Source: Amycolatopsis acidiphila
Lineage (GTDB): Bacteria; Actinomycetota; Actinomycetes; Mycobacteriales; Pseudonocardiaceae
DNA: 64,000 nucleotides
Assembly (NCBI RefSeq): GCF_021391495.1
Contig: NZ_CP090063.1
Location: 744,001-808,000, forward strand
Direction of reading: 5' to 3'
The first letter of the stretch is position 1. Each line of letters begins with the position of its first letter. Shown piece after piece: positions 9,717 through 17,993 of this stretch. The translations under genes and the position numbers were made by a program. The notes under the pieces are model-generated. The model was not told the origin of the DNA. It searched no databases and was given only the letters and a program-made list of their open reading frames with translations.

Positions 9717-9905
9717 TCAGTCCTCCGCGATGCCGACCTCGCAGTCGGAGCCCGGGAAGACCAGGCCTTCATGGCCGTCCTCGAAGCGCACGAGGTAGGG
9801 CGGCCTGCCGTCCTCACCCCGCACCTCGACGATCTCCCCGTGTTGTTCGCCGGCGCCCACCGTCCGGCCGTGCACGAGTATCCGGTCTCCCACGGTTGCG
9901 TGCAT
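9717..9905 (-). CDS. DUF1918 domain protein
   Basis: A 62-aa cytosolic protein, MHATVGDRILVHGRTVG at the N terminus followed by GEIVEVRGEDGRPPYLVRFEDGHEG. This is the whole DUF1918 domain, a small beta-barrel (SH3/PRC-like) common in actinobacteria and of unknown function. The ATG at 9905 has a perfect GGAGGT ribosome-binding site. The interval between it and the MFS start (9497-9716) shows only the palindrome and a divergent spacer. Confidence 0.8.
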   Translation of the reverse strand: MHATVGDRILVHGRTVGAGEQHGEIVEVRGEDGRPPYLVRFEDGHEGLVFPGSDCEVGIAED

Positions 9906-10029
9906 CGTTGACACCTCCGCACCGACCAGGGTAGTTCCGCCCGCGCGCCTCGTCGAGACCTCGTGGATTGGTGAAACCGCAACGAAAATACGATCATGGA
10001 CCGACGGGCGTGGTCCACAGAGGACGCGG

Positions 10030-10605
10030 TTACGGTGCCTTGGCCGCCGCCTTCGCGGCCTTCTTGAACGCGCGGACCTCGGCGAGGGTTTCCGAGCTGG
10101 TGACATCGGCGATGGAGCGCCGGGAACCTTCCTCGCCGTACGCTCCCGCGGCTTCGCGCCAACCGTCCGGGGTCACGCCCAGCTGCTTGCCGAGAAGCGC
10201 CACGAAGATCCGTGCCTTCTGGTCGCCGTAGCCGGGCAGGGCCTTCACCCGCCGGAGTACTTCCTTGCCGTCCGGCTTGCCGGACTTCCAGATCTTGTCC
10301 GTCTTACCGTCGTAGTGCTCCAGGATGTGGTGCGCCAAGGCGTGCACCCGCCGCGCCATCGAGCCGCCGTAGCGGTGGATGGCGGGCGGCTGCACGCACA
10401 GCTCCACGAACTCCTCGAGCGGGGCGTCGGCGATCTTGGTGATGCTGAAGCCGTCCATCCGGTCCGCGATCTTCCGCGGCCCCATGAAGGCATGTTCCAT
10501 CGGGAACTGCTGATCGAGGAGAAGCCCGGTGAGCAGCGCGAACGGATCGTTGCTGAGCAGCTTGTCGGCCTCGGCGTCGCCGGTCAGGCGCAACTTCTTG
10601 GGCAT
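10030..10605 (-). CDS. HhH-GPD type base-excision repair protein
   Basis: A 191-aa protein annotated in actinobacteria as an HhH-GPD-type DNA glycosylase family member. The N-terminal helical part carries LTGLLLDQQFPMEHAFMGP, and the helix-hairpin-helix segment is VKALPGYGDQKARIFVALLG at about 127-146. The C terminus is a Lys/Ala-rich tail (FKKAAKAAAKAP) that could bind DNA non-specifically. The usual catalytic Lys/Asp arrangement of full-length EndoIII is not obvious, so activity is uncertain. The second ATG (10605) is chosen because AGGAAG lies 9 bases upstream; the ATG at 10614 abuts that site. Confidence 0.75.
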   Translation of the reverse strand: MPKKLRLTGDAEADKLLSNDPFALLTGLLLDQQFPMEHAFMGPRKIADRMDGFSITKIADAPLEEFVELCVQPPAIHRYGGSMARRVHALAHHILEHYDGKTDKIWKSGKPDGKEVLRRVKALPGYGDQKARIFVALLGKQLGVTPDGWREAAGAYGEEGSRRSIADVTSSETLAEVRAFKKAAKAAAKAP

Positions 10606-10695
10606 GGCGATCATCTTCCTGCGTCAGGGATGTCAGGAGCATCTCACGCCCGGGGGAGGCGTGCGGGTCTCCGGCCGGCACGATCCGGCGAGGCA

Positions 10696-11535
10696 TCACG
10701 CGAGCGGGGCGAGCGCCTCGGCCAACGGCTCGAGGATGCCGGGCTTCGCGCGGTGCGGCAGGTTCAGCACGATCAGGTCCACGCCCGCTTCCTTGTACTC
10801 GGCGACCTTCTCGGCCGCGGGCCCGATGCCGGTCTCGGGGTCGACGACGACGTTGACCGAGCACACGATCTCCGCCGGGTTGCGGCCCACCTCGTCGCAG
10901 CGCACGAGCAGCGTCTGCTTGAGCGCCTTCCAGTCTGCCGGGCTCTGCACGATCGCGTTCCACTGCTGCGCCCACAACGCGACCGCCCGCAACGTCCGCC
11001 GGGGACCGCGGCCGCCGATGACGATCGGCGGGTGCGGGCGCTGCACGCCTTTGGGCTCGCAGCGGGCGTCGGTGAGCTTGAAGTACTTGCCGTCGAAGTC
11101 CGTGGTCTCCTGCGACAGCAGCCCGACGATCACCTGCACGCCCTCGTCGAACAGGTCGAACCGCTCCCGCAACGGAGGCAGCTCGATGCCGTAGGCGTCG
11201 CACTCCTGCTGGTTCCAGCCCGCGCCGATACCGACGTCCAGGCGCCCCTCGGCGATGACGTCGATCGTCGCGGCCATGTTCGCCAGCACCGCGGGGTGCC
11301 GGTAGATCATGCCGCTGACCTGGCAGCCGAGCCGGATCCGGCGGGTCGCCTGTGCCAGCGCGGCGAGCATCGACCAGCCCTCGTAGTTCGGCCCGGCCAG
11401 GTCGCCCGAGAGCGGGTAGAAGTGGTCCCAGTTCCACGCCGACTCGAACAGCTCGATGTCGTCCGCGGCGACCCAGACGTCCCGCATCTCCGGCCAGGTC
11501 GTGTGCTCCGGCCTGGTCTTGATCCCGAACCGCAT
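10696..11535 (-). CDS. LLM-class F420-dependent oxidoreductase
   Basis: A 279-aa TIM-barrel enzyme of the bacterial luciferase-like family, with the actinobacterial F420 subgroup pattern: MRFGIKTRPEHTTWPEMRDVW at the N terminus, a conserved ESAWNWDHFYPL, QVSGMIYRHPAVLANMAATID, GIGAGWNQQEC and PIVIGGRGPRRTL. It probably reduces or oxidises a small molecule with F420H2; the substrate is unknown. The start at 11535 is preceded by GGGAGA. It is divergent from icd. Confidence 0.85.
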   Translation of the reverse strand: MRFGIKTRPEHTTWPEMRDVWVAADDIELFESAWNWDHFYPLSGDLAGPNYEGWSMLAALAQATRRIRLGCQVSGMIYRHPAVLANMAATIDVIAEGRLDVGIGAGWNQQECDAYGIELPPLRERFDLFDEGVQVIVGLLSQETTDFDGKYFKLTDARCEPKGVQRPHPPIVIGGRGPRRTLRAVALWAQQWNAIVQSPADWKALKQTLLVRCDEVGRNPAEIVCSVNVVVDPETGIGPAAEKVAEYKEAGVDLIVLNLPHRAKPGILEPLAEALAPLA

Positions 11536-11739
11536 CGCGCCGTCTCCCGTTCGCATGGGGTGCCCGTCGAGGGGAAACCTACGCCGAACCCGGTGACCAG
11601 GGCCACGGCCGGAAACTGCGAGACTGGGCGTTCGTCACCACTTGGGGCGCCGCCGTCTTTATAGCAGTACGCTTGTACCGCATACCACGGCGCTGAGAAA
11701 ACTGAACCGCGAGGATCCGCGAGAGGAGCACCGCTGCTC

Positions 11740-12963
11740 ATGGCCAAAATCAAGGTCGAGGGCACCGTCGTCGAGCTCGACGGCGATGAGATGACCCGCA
11801 TCATCTGGCAGTTCATCAAGGACAAGCTCATCCATCCGTATCTGGATGTCAACCTGGCCTACTACGACCTGGGCATCGAGGAGCGGGACCGCACCGACGA
11901 CCAGATCACCATCGACGCGGCGAACGCCATCAAGGAGCACGGCGTCGGGGTCAAGTGCGCCACGATCACGCCCGACGAGGCGCGCGTCGAGGAGTTCGGC
12001 CTCAAGAAGATGTGGCGGAGCCCCAACGGCACCATCCGGAACATCCTCGGCGGCGTGGTCTTCCGCGAGCCGATCATCATCTCCAACATCCCGCGGCTGG
12101 TACCCGGCTGGACGAAGCCGATCATCATCGGCCGGCACGCGCACGGCGACCAGTACAAGGCCACCGACTTCAAGGTCCCCGGCCCCGGCACGCTGACGAT
12201 CACCTACACGCCGGACGACGAGTCCGAGCCGATGGAGTTCGAGGTCGCCAGGTACCCGGAGGGCGGCGGCGTCGCGATCGGTATGTACAACTTCCGGAAG
12301 TCGATCGAGGACTTCGCCCGCGCCTCGCTGCGCTACGGCCTCGACCGCGGCTACCCGGTGTACCTCTCCACCAAGAACACGATCCTCAAGGCCTACGACG
12401 GCATGTTCAAGGACGTGTTCCAGGAGATCTTCGACAACGAGTTCAAGGCGGACTTCGACGCCAAGGGCCTGACCTACGAGCACCGGCTGATCGACGACAT
12501 GGTCGCCGCGTCGCTGAAGTGGGAGGGCGGCTACGTCTGGGCCACCAAGAACTACGACGGTGACGTCCAGTCCGACACCGTCGCGCAGGGCTTCGGCTCG
12601 CTCGGCCTGATGACCTCGGTGCTGCGCACGCCGGACGGCAGGACCGTCGAGGCCGAGGCCGCGCACGGCACCGTGACCCGGCACTACCGCCAGCACCAGC
12701 AGGGCAAGCCGACCTCCACCAACCCGATCGCGTCGATCTTCGCGTGGACCCGGGGCCTGGAGCACCGCGGCAAGCTGGACGGCAACTCGGAGCTGATCGG
12801 CTTCGCGAACAAGCTGGAGCAGGTCGTCATCGAGACCGTCGAGAGCGGCAAGATGACCAAGGACCTCGCGCTGCTGGTCGGCAAGGAGCAGCCGTTCCAG
12901 ACCACCGAGGAGTTCCTCGGGACGCTGGACGAGAACCTGGCCAGGAAGATCAACCAGGGCTGA
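11740..12963 (+). CDS. icd: NADP-dependent isocitrate dehydrogenase
   Basis: A 407-aa homodimeric type (eukaryote-like, as M. tuberculosis Icd1) that converts isocitrate to 2-oxoglutarate with NADP+. Visible are [16 protein letters not shown], the substrate-binding [12 protein letters not shown] (about 94-105), [13 protein letters not shown] and the [12 protein letters not shown] adenine-pocket motif near 305. The start has GAGAGGAG 12 bases upstream. It is transcribed alone, with a strong terminator after the stop. Within the window it links to the sdh operon as another TCA-cycle gene, but the two are 20 kb apart. Confidence 0.96.
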   Translation: MAKIKVEGTVVELDGDEMTRIIWQFIKDKLIHPYLDVNLAYYDLGIEERDRTDDQITIDAANAIKEHGVGVKCATITPDEARVEEFGLKKMWRSPNGTIRNILGGVVFREPIIISNIPRLVPGWTKPIIIGRHAHGDQYKATDFKVPGPGTLTITYTPDDESEPMEFEVARYPEGGGVAIGMYNFRKSIEDFARASLRYGLDRGYPVYLSTKNTILKAYDGMFKDVFQEIFDNEFKADFDAKGLTYEHRLIDDMVAASLKWEGGYVWATKNYDGDVQSDTVAQGFGSLGLMTSVLRTPDGRTVEAEAAHGTVTRHYRQHQQGKPTSTNPIASIFAWTRGLEHRGKLDGNSELIGFANKLEQVVIETVESGKMTKDLALLVGKEQPFQTTEEFLGTLDENLARKINQG

Positions 12964-12975
12964 CCTTCGCAGGGA

Positions 12976-13010
12976 AAAGGGCGCGTACCGGTTCGCCGGG
13001 CGCGCCCTTT
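12976..13010 (+). terminator. Terminator of icd
   Basis: A 10-bp perfect stem AAAGGGCGCG (12976-12985) / CGCGCCCTTT (13001-13010) follows the icd stop by 12 bases and ends in a short T-run. Confidence 0.85.
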
Positions 13011-13236
13011 CTCGTAGGTTCACCGGTCGGCCCGGTTCCGGGTCGCGGCGGGGGAGCGATGCTCGCCGTGCCGCTGTGGCCGGCGCGCCGAGTCCCGGCC
13101 CATTCGTCACTAAACGTAATGGCCTGATCACCCTCGTTGCGGCCTACGGGTGGTTTCGCCCTCTTGACCTGTCGGCGGTCAACTTTGTGTGGGTACCCTT
13201 ACCTCGCACGTTTCACACAGTGGCGAGGAGAGCCCC

Positions 13237-13557
13237 GTGATCCTGGGAATTCCGAAACGGGTCCTGATCATCGTCGCCGTCCTGGTCGGCATCGGGATCA
13301 TCTACGTGATGGGCGTGGACAAGCGTTCGTCCGAGGGCGCGACCGGCGGCCCGGGCGGCTGCAAGGTCACCGTCACCGCCGACGTGCTCAACGTGCGGGC
13401 CGCGCCCGACCCGAACGCGCAGATCGTGGGCAAGTTCAACCAGAACGCGCAGACCGGCGCCGAACCTGTGGTGCAGAACGGGTTCCGCAAGCTCACCGAC
13501 AGCAAGTGGGCCAAGACGGACTTCCTCGCGCCGGTCGCCGGCACCGCCTGCGGCTAG
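13237..13557 (+). CDS. Membrane-anchored SH3-like domain protein
   Basis: A 106-aa protein with one N-terminal TM helix (about residues 6-26) and an extracytoplasmic SH3b-like domain containing VTADVLNVRAAPDPNAQIVGKF, the typical bacterial SH3 opening strand. Such domains bind cell-wall peptides. Two cysteines (about 40 and 105) could form a disulfide. The GTG at 13237 has GAGGAGAG upstream; the earlier in-frame ATG lacks a site. The stop overlaps that of the convergent MBL gene. Confidence 0.75.
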   Translation: MILGIPKRVLIIVAVLVGIGIIYVMGVDKRSSEGATGGPGGCKVTVTADVLNVRAAPDPNAQIVGKFNQNAQTGAEPVVQNGFRKLTDSKWAKTDFLAPVAGTACG

Positions 13558-14270
13558 AAAGCGACCTCGAGCCCTTCGGACGCGGCGAGCAGCTCACCGT
13601 TGAAGGCGGCCCGCGCCTCGGCGATGGAGACCGCGCGGTCACTGCCTGGCCAGAAGTGGGTGAGCAGCACGCGTTTCGCGTTCGCGCGCGCGGCCCAGGC
13701 CCCGGCTTCCCCCGCGGTCAGGAGATAGCGCGGCCCGGTCGACGGCGGCGTGCCCTGCAGGGTCGCGTCCGCGATGAACAGGTCGGCGTCCCGGGCCAGT
13801 TCGGCCAGTTCCGGGGTGGGACCGGTGTCGCCGGTGTAGGCCACTGTCACGCCGGGCGCGCTCAGCCGGACCCCGAAGCTCGGCACGTGGTGCGGCAACG
13901 GCCGGGCCTGGAGGCGGAACGGGCCGACGGTCGTGGCCTCGGCGAGGTCGTGCACGTCGAACACGGTCGTCGGATGTGGACGGGGTTCGAGCGCTTCGAG
14001 CACCCGCAGCACGCCCGGCGGGCAGTACAGCGGCAACAGGCCCTCGCCGGTGTGGTGGTGGCGCCGGCCGAGGGCGCTGACGTCCACGCAGTGGTCGGGG
14101 TGCGCGTGCGTGACGAGCACGGCGTCGACCGCGGGTTCGAGCCGTGCGGCGGTGCCGTACCCGAGGTCCAGCACGAGGCGGAAGCCGTCGTGCTCCAGCA
14201 GGAAGCCGCTGCAGGCGCGGCCGTGTTCGGGCCACGCGCCACAGCTGCCCAGGACTGTGAGGCGGGTCAT
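13554..14270 (-). CDS. MBL-fold metallohydrolase (RNase Z/ElaC-like)
   Basis: A 238-aa metallo-beta-lactamase-fold hydrolase. The metal motif THAHPDHCVD (about 80) is the HxHxDH signature, and further ligands lie in YTGDTGPT and LLTHFWPG. The start MTRLTVLGSCGAWPEHGRACSG is typical of the actinobacterial MBL-fold/cAMP-phosphodiesterase-like proteins often annotated as ribonuclease Z-related. The exact substrate is unknown. It is divergent from exonuclease III with 51 bases between the starts. Confidence 0.8.
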   Translation of the reverse strand: MTRLTVLGSCGAWPEHGRACSGFLLEHDGFRLVLDLGYGTAARLEPAVDAVLVTHAHPDHCVDVSALGRRHHHTGEGLLPLYCPPGVLRVLEALEPRPHPTTVFDVHDLAEATTVGPFRLQARPLPHHVPSFGVRLSAPGVTVAYTGDTGPTPELAELARDADLFIADATLQGTPPSTGPRYLLTAGEAGAWAARANAKRVLLTHFWPGSDRAVSIAEARAAFNGELLAASEGLEVAF

Positions 14271-14321
14271 CGGGACAGTGTGGCAGGGATTCTGTCGGTG
14301 GTCGCCGGTAACGTGCGCTGC

Positions 14322-15131
14322 GTGCTGACCATCTCCACCGTGAACGTCAACGGCATGCGTGCCGCCGCCAAGAAGGGCTTCGTCGACTGGCTCGCCGCGA
14401 GCGGGTCCGACGTGATCGCCTGTCAGGAGGTCCGGGCCGAGTCGAGCCAGCTGCCCGAGAGCGTCGTCGCCCCGCTGGGCTGGCACGCGCAGCACGCCGC
14501 GTGTTCGGTCAAGGGCCGCAACGGGGTGTCGGTGTACACCAGGGCCGAGCCGCAGGAGGTGCGCGTCGGCTTCGGTGAGCCGGAGTTCGAGGACAGCGGC
14601 CGGTATCTGGAGGTGCACCTGCCCGGGCTGGTCGTGGCGAGCCTGTACCTGCCCAGCGGTGACGTGGGAACCGTGCGGCAGGAGGAGAAGGAGCGCTTCA
14701 TGGCCGCGTTCCTGCCCTACCTGGTCGAGCTGCGGGCGAAGGCCGGGGCCGCGGGGTCGGAGGTCGTCGTGCTGGGCGACTGGAACATCGCGCACCGCGA
14801 GGTGGACCTGAAGAACTGGAAGACGAACCGGAAGAACTCCGGCTTCCTGCCCGAGGAGCGAGCGTGGCTGGGCCGCGTGTACGACGAGGCCGGGTACGTG
14901 GACGTGCAGCGCGAGCTCGACCCGGAGGGTCCGGGCCCGTACACGTGGTGGTCCTACCGCGGCAAGGCGTTCGACAACGACGCCGGGTGGCGGATCGACC
15001 TCCAGGTCGCGACCCCGGGCCTGGCGCGGCGCGCGATCTCCGCCCGGGTGGAACGCGCCGCGACGTACGCCGAACGCTGGTCGGACCACGCGCCGCTCAC
15101 CGTCACCTACGACTGGGAGTCGCCGGGCTAG
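14322..15131 (+). CDS. xth: Exodeoxyribonuclease III / AP endonuclease
   Basis: A 269-aa Mg-dependent AP endonuclease and 3'-5' exonuclease of base-excision repair. Family motifs are TVNVNGMRAAAKKGF, the metal ligand ACQEVR, GRNGVSVYTR, LGDWNIAHREVDLKNWK, TWWSYRGKAFDNDAGWRID and the catalytic SDHAPL at the C terminus. The GTG at 14322 is chosen from the usual N-terminal boundary; a GTG three codons upstream is possible. It converges with the nudix gene. Confidence 0.92.
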   Translation: MLTISTVNVNGMRAAAKKGFVDWLAASGSDVIACQEVRAESSQLPESVVAPLGWHAQHAACSVKGRNGVSVYTRAEPQEVRVGFGEPEFEDSGRYLEVHLPGLVVASLYLPSGDVGTVRQEEKERFMAAFLPYLVELRAKAGAAGSEVVVLGDWNIAHREVDLKNWKTNRKNSGFLPEERAWLGRVYDEAGYVDVQRELDPEGPGPYTWWSYRGKAFDNDAGWRIDLQVATPGLARRAISARVERAATYAERWSDHAPLTVTYDWESPG

Positions 15132-15144
15132 CCGGGCGGCCGCG

Positions 15145-15612
15145 CTACGAGCCCGCCAGTGCCACGAGCCGGTCCAGGAAGGGCTGCTGGCCTTTCAGCA
15201 GCTTCGCCCTGGCCTCGGTCAGCGGGAACCACGCGAAGCGGTCCATCTCCGGGAACTCCTGCATGCGGCCGGACCCCTTCGGCCACTCCATCTCGAACGT
15301 GCCGGGCACGACCTGCGCCGGATCGAGGTCGCCTTCCAGCGCCCACCCCGTCACGACCTTGCCGCCCGACTGCCGCACCGCGCCCAGCTCGGCGAGGTTC
15401 CCCTGCGGGACGGGCAGACCGAGCTCCTCGGCGAACTCGCGGCGGGCGGCCGCTTCCGGCTCCTCGTCCGGCTCGTGCTCGCCCTTCGGCAGCGACCACC
15501 CGCCCGCGTCCTTGCGTGCCCAGAACGGGCCGCCCATGTGTCCCAGCAGGACTTCCAGCTCGCCGTTCGCCTTGCGATACAACAGGATTCCCGCGCTTCG
15601 CCGAGCAGTCAC
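15145..15612 (-). CDS. NUDIX hydrolase
   Basis: A 155-aa nudix protein. The box is complete: G-x5-E-x7-REFAEELGL, starting at about residue 43. The substrate cannot be told, but the DxK/GGxWSLPKGEHEP context resembles the diadenosine-polyphosphate/8-oxo-dGTP clade. The GTG start overlaps the SRPBCC stop in the sequence GTGA, so it is translated as the third gene of the arsR-SRPBCC-nudix operon. Confidence 0.9.
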   Translation of the reverse strand: MTARRSAGILLYRKANGELEVLLGHMGGPFWARKDAGGWSLPKGEHEPDEEPEAAARREFAEELGLPVPQGNLAELGAVRQSGGKVVTGWALEGDLDPAQVVPGTFEMEWPKGSGRMQEFPEMDRFAWFPLTEARAKLLKGQQPFLDRLVALAGS

Positions 15613-16301
15613 GCAGCGAACACCCCGTTCAGGAAAGTGCGCCACGCCTGTTCCGTCTGCTCCTTGTCCGCGTCCTCGCCGAACAGGTGCGCCGTCGCGT
15701 CGACGGTGCCGCCGAAGTTGTTCCGGCCGAAGACCCGGTGCAGCGCGTCCGGCGTGCGCAGGCCGATGAAGTACGGGTTCAGATAGTCCACCACCGCGTC
15801 GACGGGCGCCAGCCCGGGCAGTTCGAGCCGTACGGTCTCGTCGATGGCCGACACCCCCAGCGACTTCTTCAGCGACTCCAGGGCGGTCGGTAACGCCGAG
15901 GCCGCCGGCCCCGCGACCTCGGCGTAGGTGGCCGAGCGGCCGCCGAAGTAGCGCAGGTACTGGCCGAGCGTGTGGTGGTAGAAGTCGGTGTGCTTGCTCG
16001 CGCCGTCGTACTGGTTGTCCCAGTCGTCGGTGAAGATTCCACTGTGGACATACCGCAGCGCGGCCGTGCCACCGTCGCGGGCCTCGATGATGAAGTCCAG
16101 CGCGTTGAACCAGCCGTCCGGGCCGTCCTGTCTGATGGTGACCCTGTCCGGCGGCTCCCAGTTCTTGACGAGCGGGCTGCCTGGTTCGGGTGCGGGCGTC
16201 GGGAACATCCAGTTCGCGGTGCCGGTGGTGACGGCGGCGAAGACCTCCTCCGGCGTGGCCGGCAGCACGACTTCCCGCTCGATCGCGAATTCCTTGCCCA
16301 T
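15609..16301 (-). CDS. SRPBCC (AHSA1-like) domain protein
   Basis: A 230-aa START/AHA1-like hydrophobic-pocket protein: EREVVLPATPEEVFAAVTTG at the N terminus, then FNALDFIIEARDGGTAALRYVHSGIF, the pattern seen in SRPBCC proteins paired with ArsR regulators. Many actinomycete ArsR genes are followed by such a partner, whose ligand is unknown. The C-terminal half (about 130-230) may form a second, degenerate copy. The start has AAGGAGAAG and follows the arsR stop by one base. Confidence 0.8.
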   Translation of the reverse strand: MGKEFAIEREVVLPATPEEVFAAVTTGTANWMFPTPAPEPGSPLVKNWEPPDRVTIRQDGPDGWFNALDFIIEARDGGTAALRYVHSGIFTDDWDNQYDGASKHTDFYHHTLGQYLRYFGGRSATYAEVAGPAASALPTALESLKKSLGVSAIDETVRLELPGLAPVDAVVDYLNPYFIGLRTPDALHRVFGRNNFGGTVDATAHLFGEDADKEQTEQAWRTFLNGVFAA

Positions 16302-16302
16302 G

Positions 16303-16893
16303 TCACTTCTCCTTGTTCTTGAGGCTGGGATGCAGGGCGACGACGAGACGGTGCTTGCGCCCGCCGGGCGCCTGCTCATCGTGGTACTTCCCGACGAGGT
16401 TCTTCACGCGTTCGCCGAGTTCCTCGGCGAACGCGGCCCGGTCCGCCGCCGTGGCGAACCGGACTTCGGCGTCGATGGCGTAGGTCGCCAGCCGCTGCCG
16501 GGCCGCGGTGGCGCCGGCGATGAGCTCGCCGAGCTCCCGCACGAGGCGGGCGGCCAGCGCGAGCAGCCACCGGGCCGACAGCTGGTCCGGCGCGCGGTCG
16601 GGGTTCGGCGCGACGTCGGCGAGCGCGGTCGGGGAGATGACGTACGAGGCCGCGGTGGCCTGCATGACCCGCTCGGTGACGTTGCCCTTCTTGCGTTCTT
16701 CGACCAGCTCGATCAGCCCGTGCCGTTCGAGCGCCCGCAGGTGGTAGTTGACCTTCTGCCGGGCGAGGCCGACCTGCGCGGCGAGCGTGGTGGCCGAGCC
16801 GGGTTCGGCGAGGGCGGCCAGCAGCTTCGCGCGGACCGGATCGAGCGAGACCTCGGCCGCGGCCGGGTCTTCGATCACTGCGACTTCGAGCAT
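16303..16893 (-). CDS. ArsR-family winged-helix regulator
   Basis: A 196-aa regulator. The helix-turn-helix lies at about 30-60 (SATTLAAQVGLARQKVNYHLRALERHGLIELVEERKKG split across motifs). The C-terminal half (AARLVRELGELIAGATAARQRL and onward) is longer than in metal-sensing ArsR proteins and no Cys metal site is seen, so a small-molecule or no ligand is likely. It is first in the arsR-SRPBCC-nudix operon and probably autoregulates through the palindrome just upstream. The start at 16893 is the ATG that restores the family length; the open frame further upstream is repeat sequence. Confidence 0.85.
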   Translation of the reverse strand: MLEVAVIEDPAAAEVSLDPVRAKLLAALAEPGSATTLAAQVGLARQKVNYHLRALERHGLIELVEERKKGNVTERVMQATAASYVISPTALADVAPNPDRAPDQLSARWLLALAARLVRELGELIAGATAARQRLATYAIDAEVRFATAADRAAFAEELGERVKNLVGKYHDEQAPGGRKHRLVVALHPSLKNKEK

Positions 16894-16910
16894 GGAAGAA
16901 CTCTCGCACC

Positions 16911-16926
16911 GACAAATAAGTTTGTC
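16911..16926 (-). promoter_or_regulatory. Operator and -35 element of the arsR operon
   Basis: Perfect 6-4-6 inverted repeat GACAAA-TAAG-TTTGTC, 18 bases before the arsR ATG. The minus-strand reading contains a consensus -35 TTGACA that overlaps the left arm, so ArsR bound here would block RNA polymerase. The AT content stands out from the surrounding DNA. Confidence 0.65.
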
Positions 16927-17699
16927 AAGACAGCGTTTGTGTTCGGTGCTGGCGTGCCGGAGGCGGTGGTGCGGAGGTCGGGTGGTGGCGGGGCGAGCGC
17001 GTGGACGCGGGGCGCAGGGCGGCACGAGGGCAGTCGGACGGCGCGGTGATCCGCGGGTGGGCGTGGTCCCTGTGGGGCGCGCGGAGATGCGCGGGTGGGC
17101 GGCGGCCTCTCGCGGGGTGCGGCAGCGCGGCGATCCGTGGCGGGCCGAGACCGCGCCTCCCCATGGACGACGGGCGGCCCCGGCGCGCGTCGGCTGGCCC
17201 CGACAGCGGGCCGACCCCCGACCCTCGCACGACCCCGAGCTGCGCACGACGGCCCGACCCGCGCACGACCCCGAGCTGCGCACGACGGTCCGAGCCGCGC
17301 ACGACCCCGAGCCGCGCACGACGGTCCGAGCCGCGCACGACCCCGAGCTGCGCACGACGGTCCGAGCCGCGCACGACCCCGAGCCGCGCACGACGGTCCG
17401 AGCCGCGGTCGACCCCCGAGTCGGCCCGGACGGCCCGAGCCGCGGTCGGCCCCGCCCACGACCCCGATCCCCGCCACGCACCCCCCGACACCCCCGAGCG
17501 CGTCGTCCCTGGTCATCCACGCCGCCGGGCTCCTTCACCGGACCCCGTGTCGCGGGCACTCGGATGGGCGCTAGTGTCTGCCCCCGAGTTGATCGAAAAC
17601 GATCGGGCTTGACACGCTCGGTAGTTTTCATGAGGCAATACCCGCCCATTAGGGTGACAGCGGTTTCCAGAACGGCATCTCGTCGCGGGAGGTACCCCG
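16927..17699. other. Gene-poor spacer with tandem repeats
   Basis: 773 bases between the divergent arsR and small-membrane-protein genes. All frames are open through much of it only because of extreme GC and a 36-bp periodicity; none has a convincing start or family match. The right end (17580-17699) is normal DNA and carries the ribosome-binding site GGGAGGT for the next gene. Confidence 0.6.
17228..17407. repeat. Five 36-bp tandem repeats
   Basis: Five head-to-tail copies starting at 17228, 17264, 17300, 17336 and 17372, each built of two related halves (CACGACCCCGAGCTGCG and CACGACGGTCCGAGCCGCG). From the second copy on, units alternate GAGCTG and GAGCCG, showing a 72-bp higher-order duplication. 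Degenerate traces continue to about 17460. Confidence 0.9.
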
Positions 17700-17993
17700 G
17701 TGCGTAACCGAAGTACTCGAGCCATCGGCGCGGTCCTGCTGGCCTTCCTGGCCACCGGCACCGGCGTCGCCAACGCGGCCGAAGCACAGATCGCCCCCAC
17801 GACGGACGCATCGTCGTTCGGGCTGCTGGGACCCGTCGGCCTGGCGGCCGTCGTCCTCGGCATCGTCGGCATGGCGCTCGGCGTCGTCCGGCAGCGCCGC
17901 AAGGCCGCGCAGGCCCCGGCCGAGCCCGCAGCCCAGGTCTCCGAGGACGCCACCCGCCCGACCCTCACCCCCTCCCGTCGTCCGACCGTCTGA
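17700..17993 (+). CDS. Small secreted/membrane protein
   Basis: A 97-aa protein with an N-terminal signal peptide (MRNRSTRAIGAVLLAFLATG, Ala-rich cleavage region VANAAEA at about 23-28), a short exported segment, one TM helix (about 43-65) followed by RQRRK, and a Pro/Ala-rich cytoplasmic tail. No family is recognised. The GTG start has GGGAGGT six bases upstream. The end overlaps the convergent TDT exporter by 29 bases. Confidence 0.65.
   Translation: MRNRSTRAIGAVLLAFLATGTGVANAAEAQIAPTTDASSFGLLGPVGLAAVVLGIVGMALGVVRQRRKAAQAPAEPAAQVSEDATRPTLTPSRRPTV

Noticed and set aside
16748..17811. Long open frames on both strands across the 36-bp repeats (up to 319 aa on plus; the arsR frame extends to 17811 on minus)
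   Set aside because: The repeat length is a multiple of three, so stop-free frames arise automatically. The proteins would be low-complexity Arg/Ala/Asp repeats with no start signals, and the plus frame would run into the next gene.
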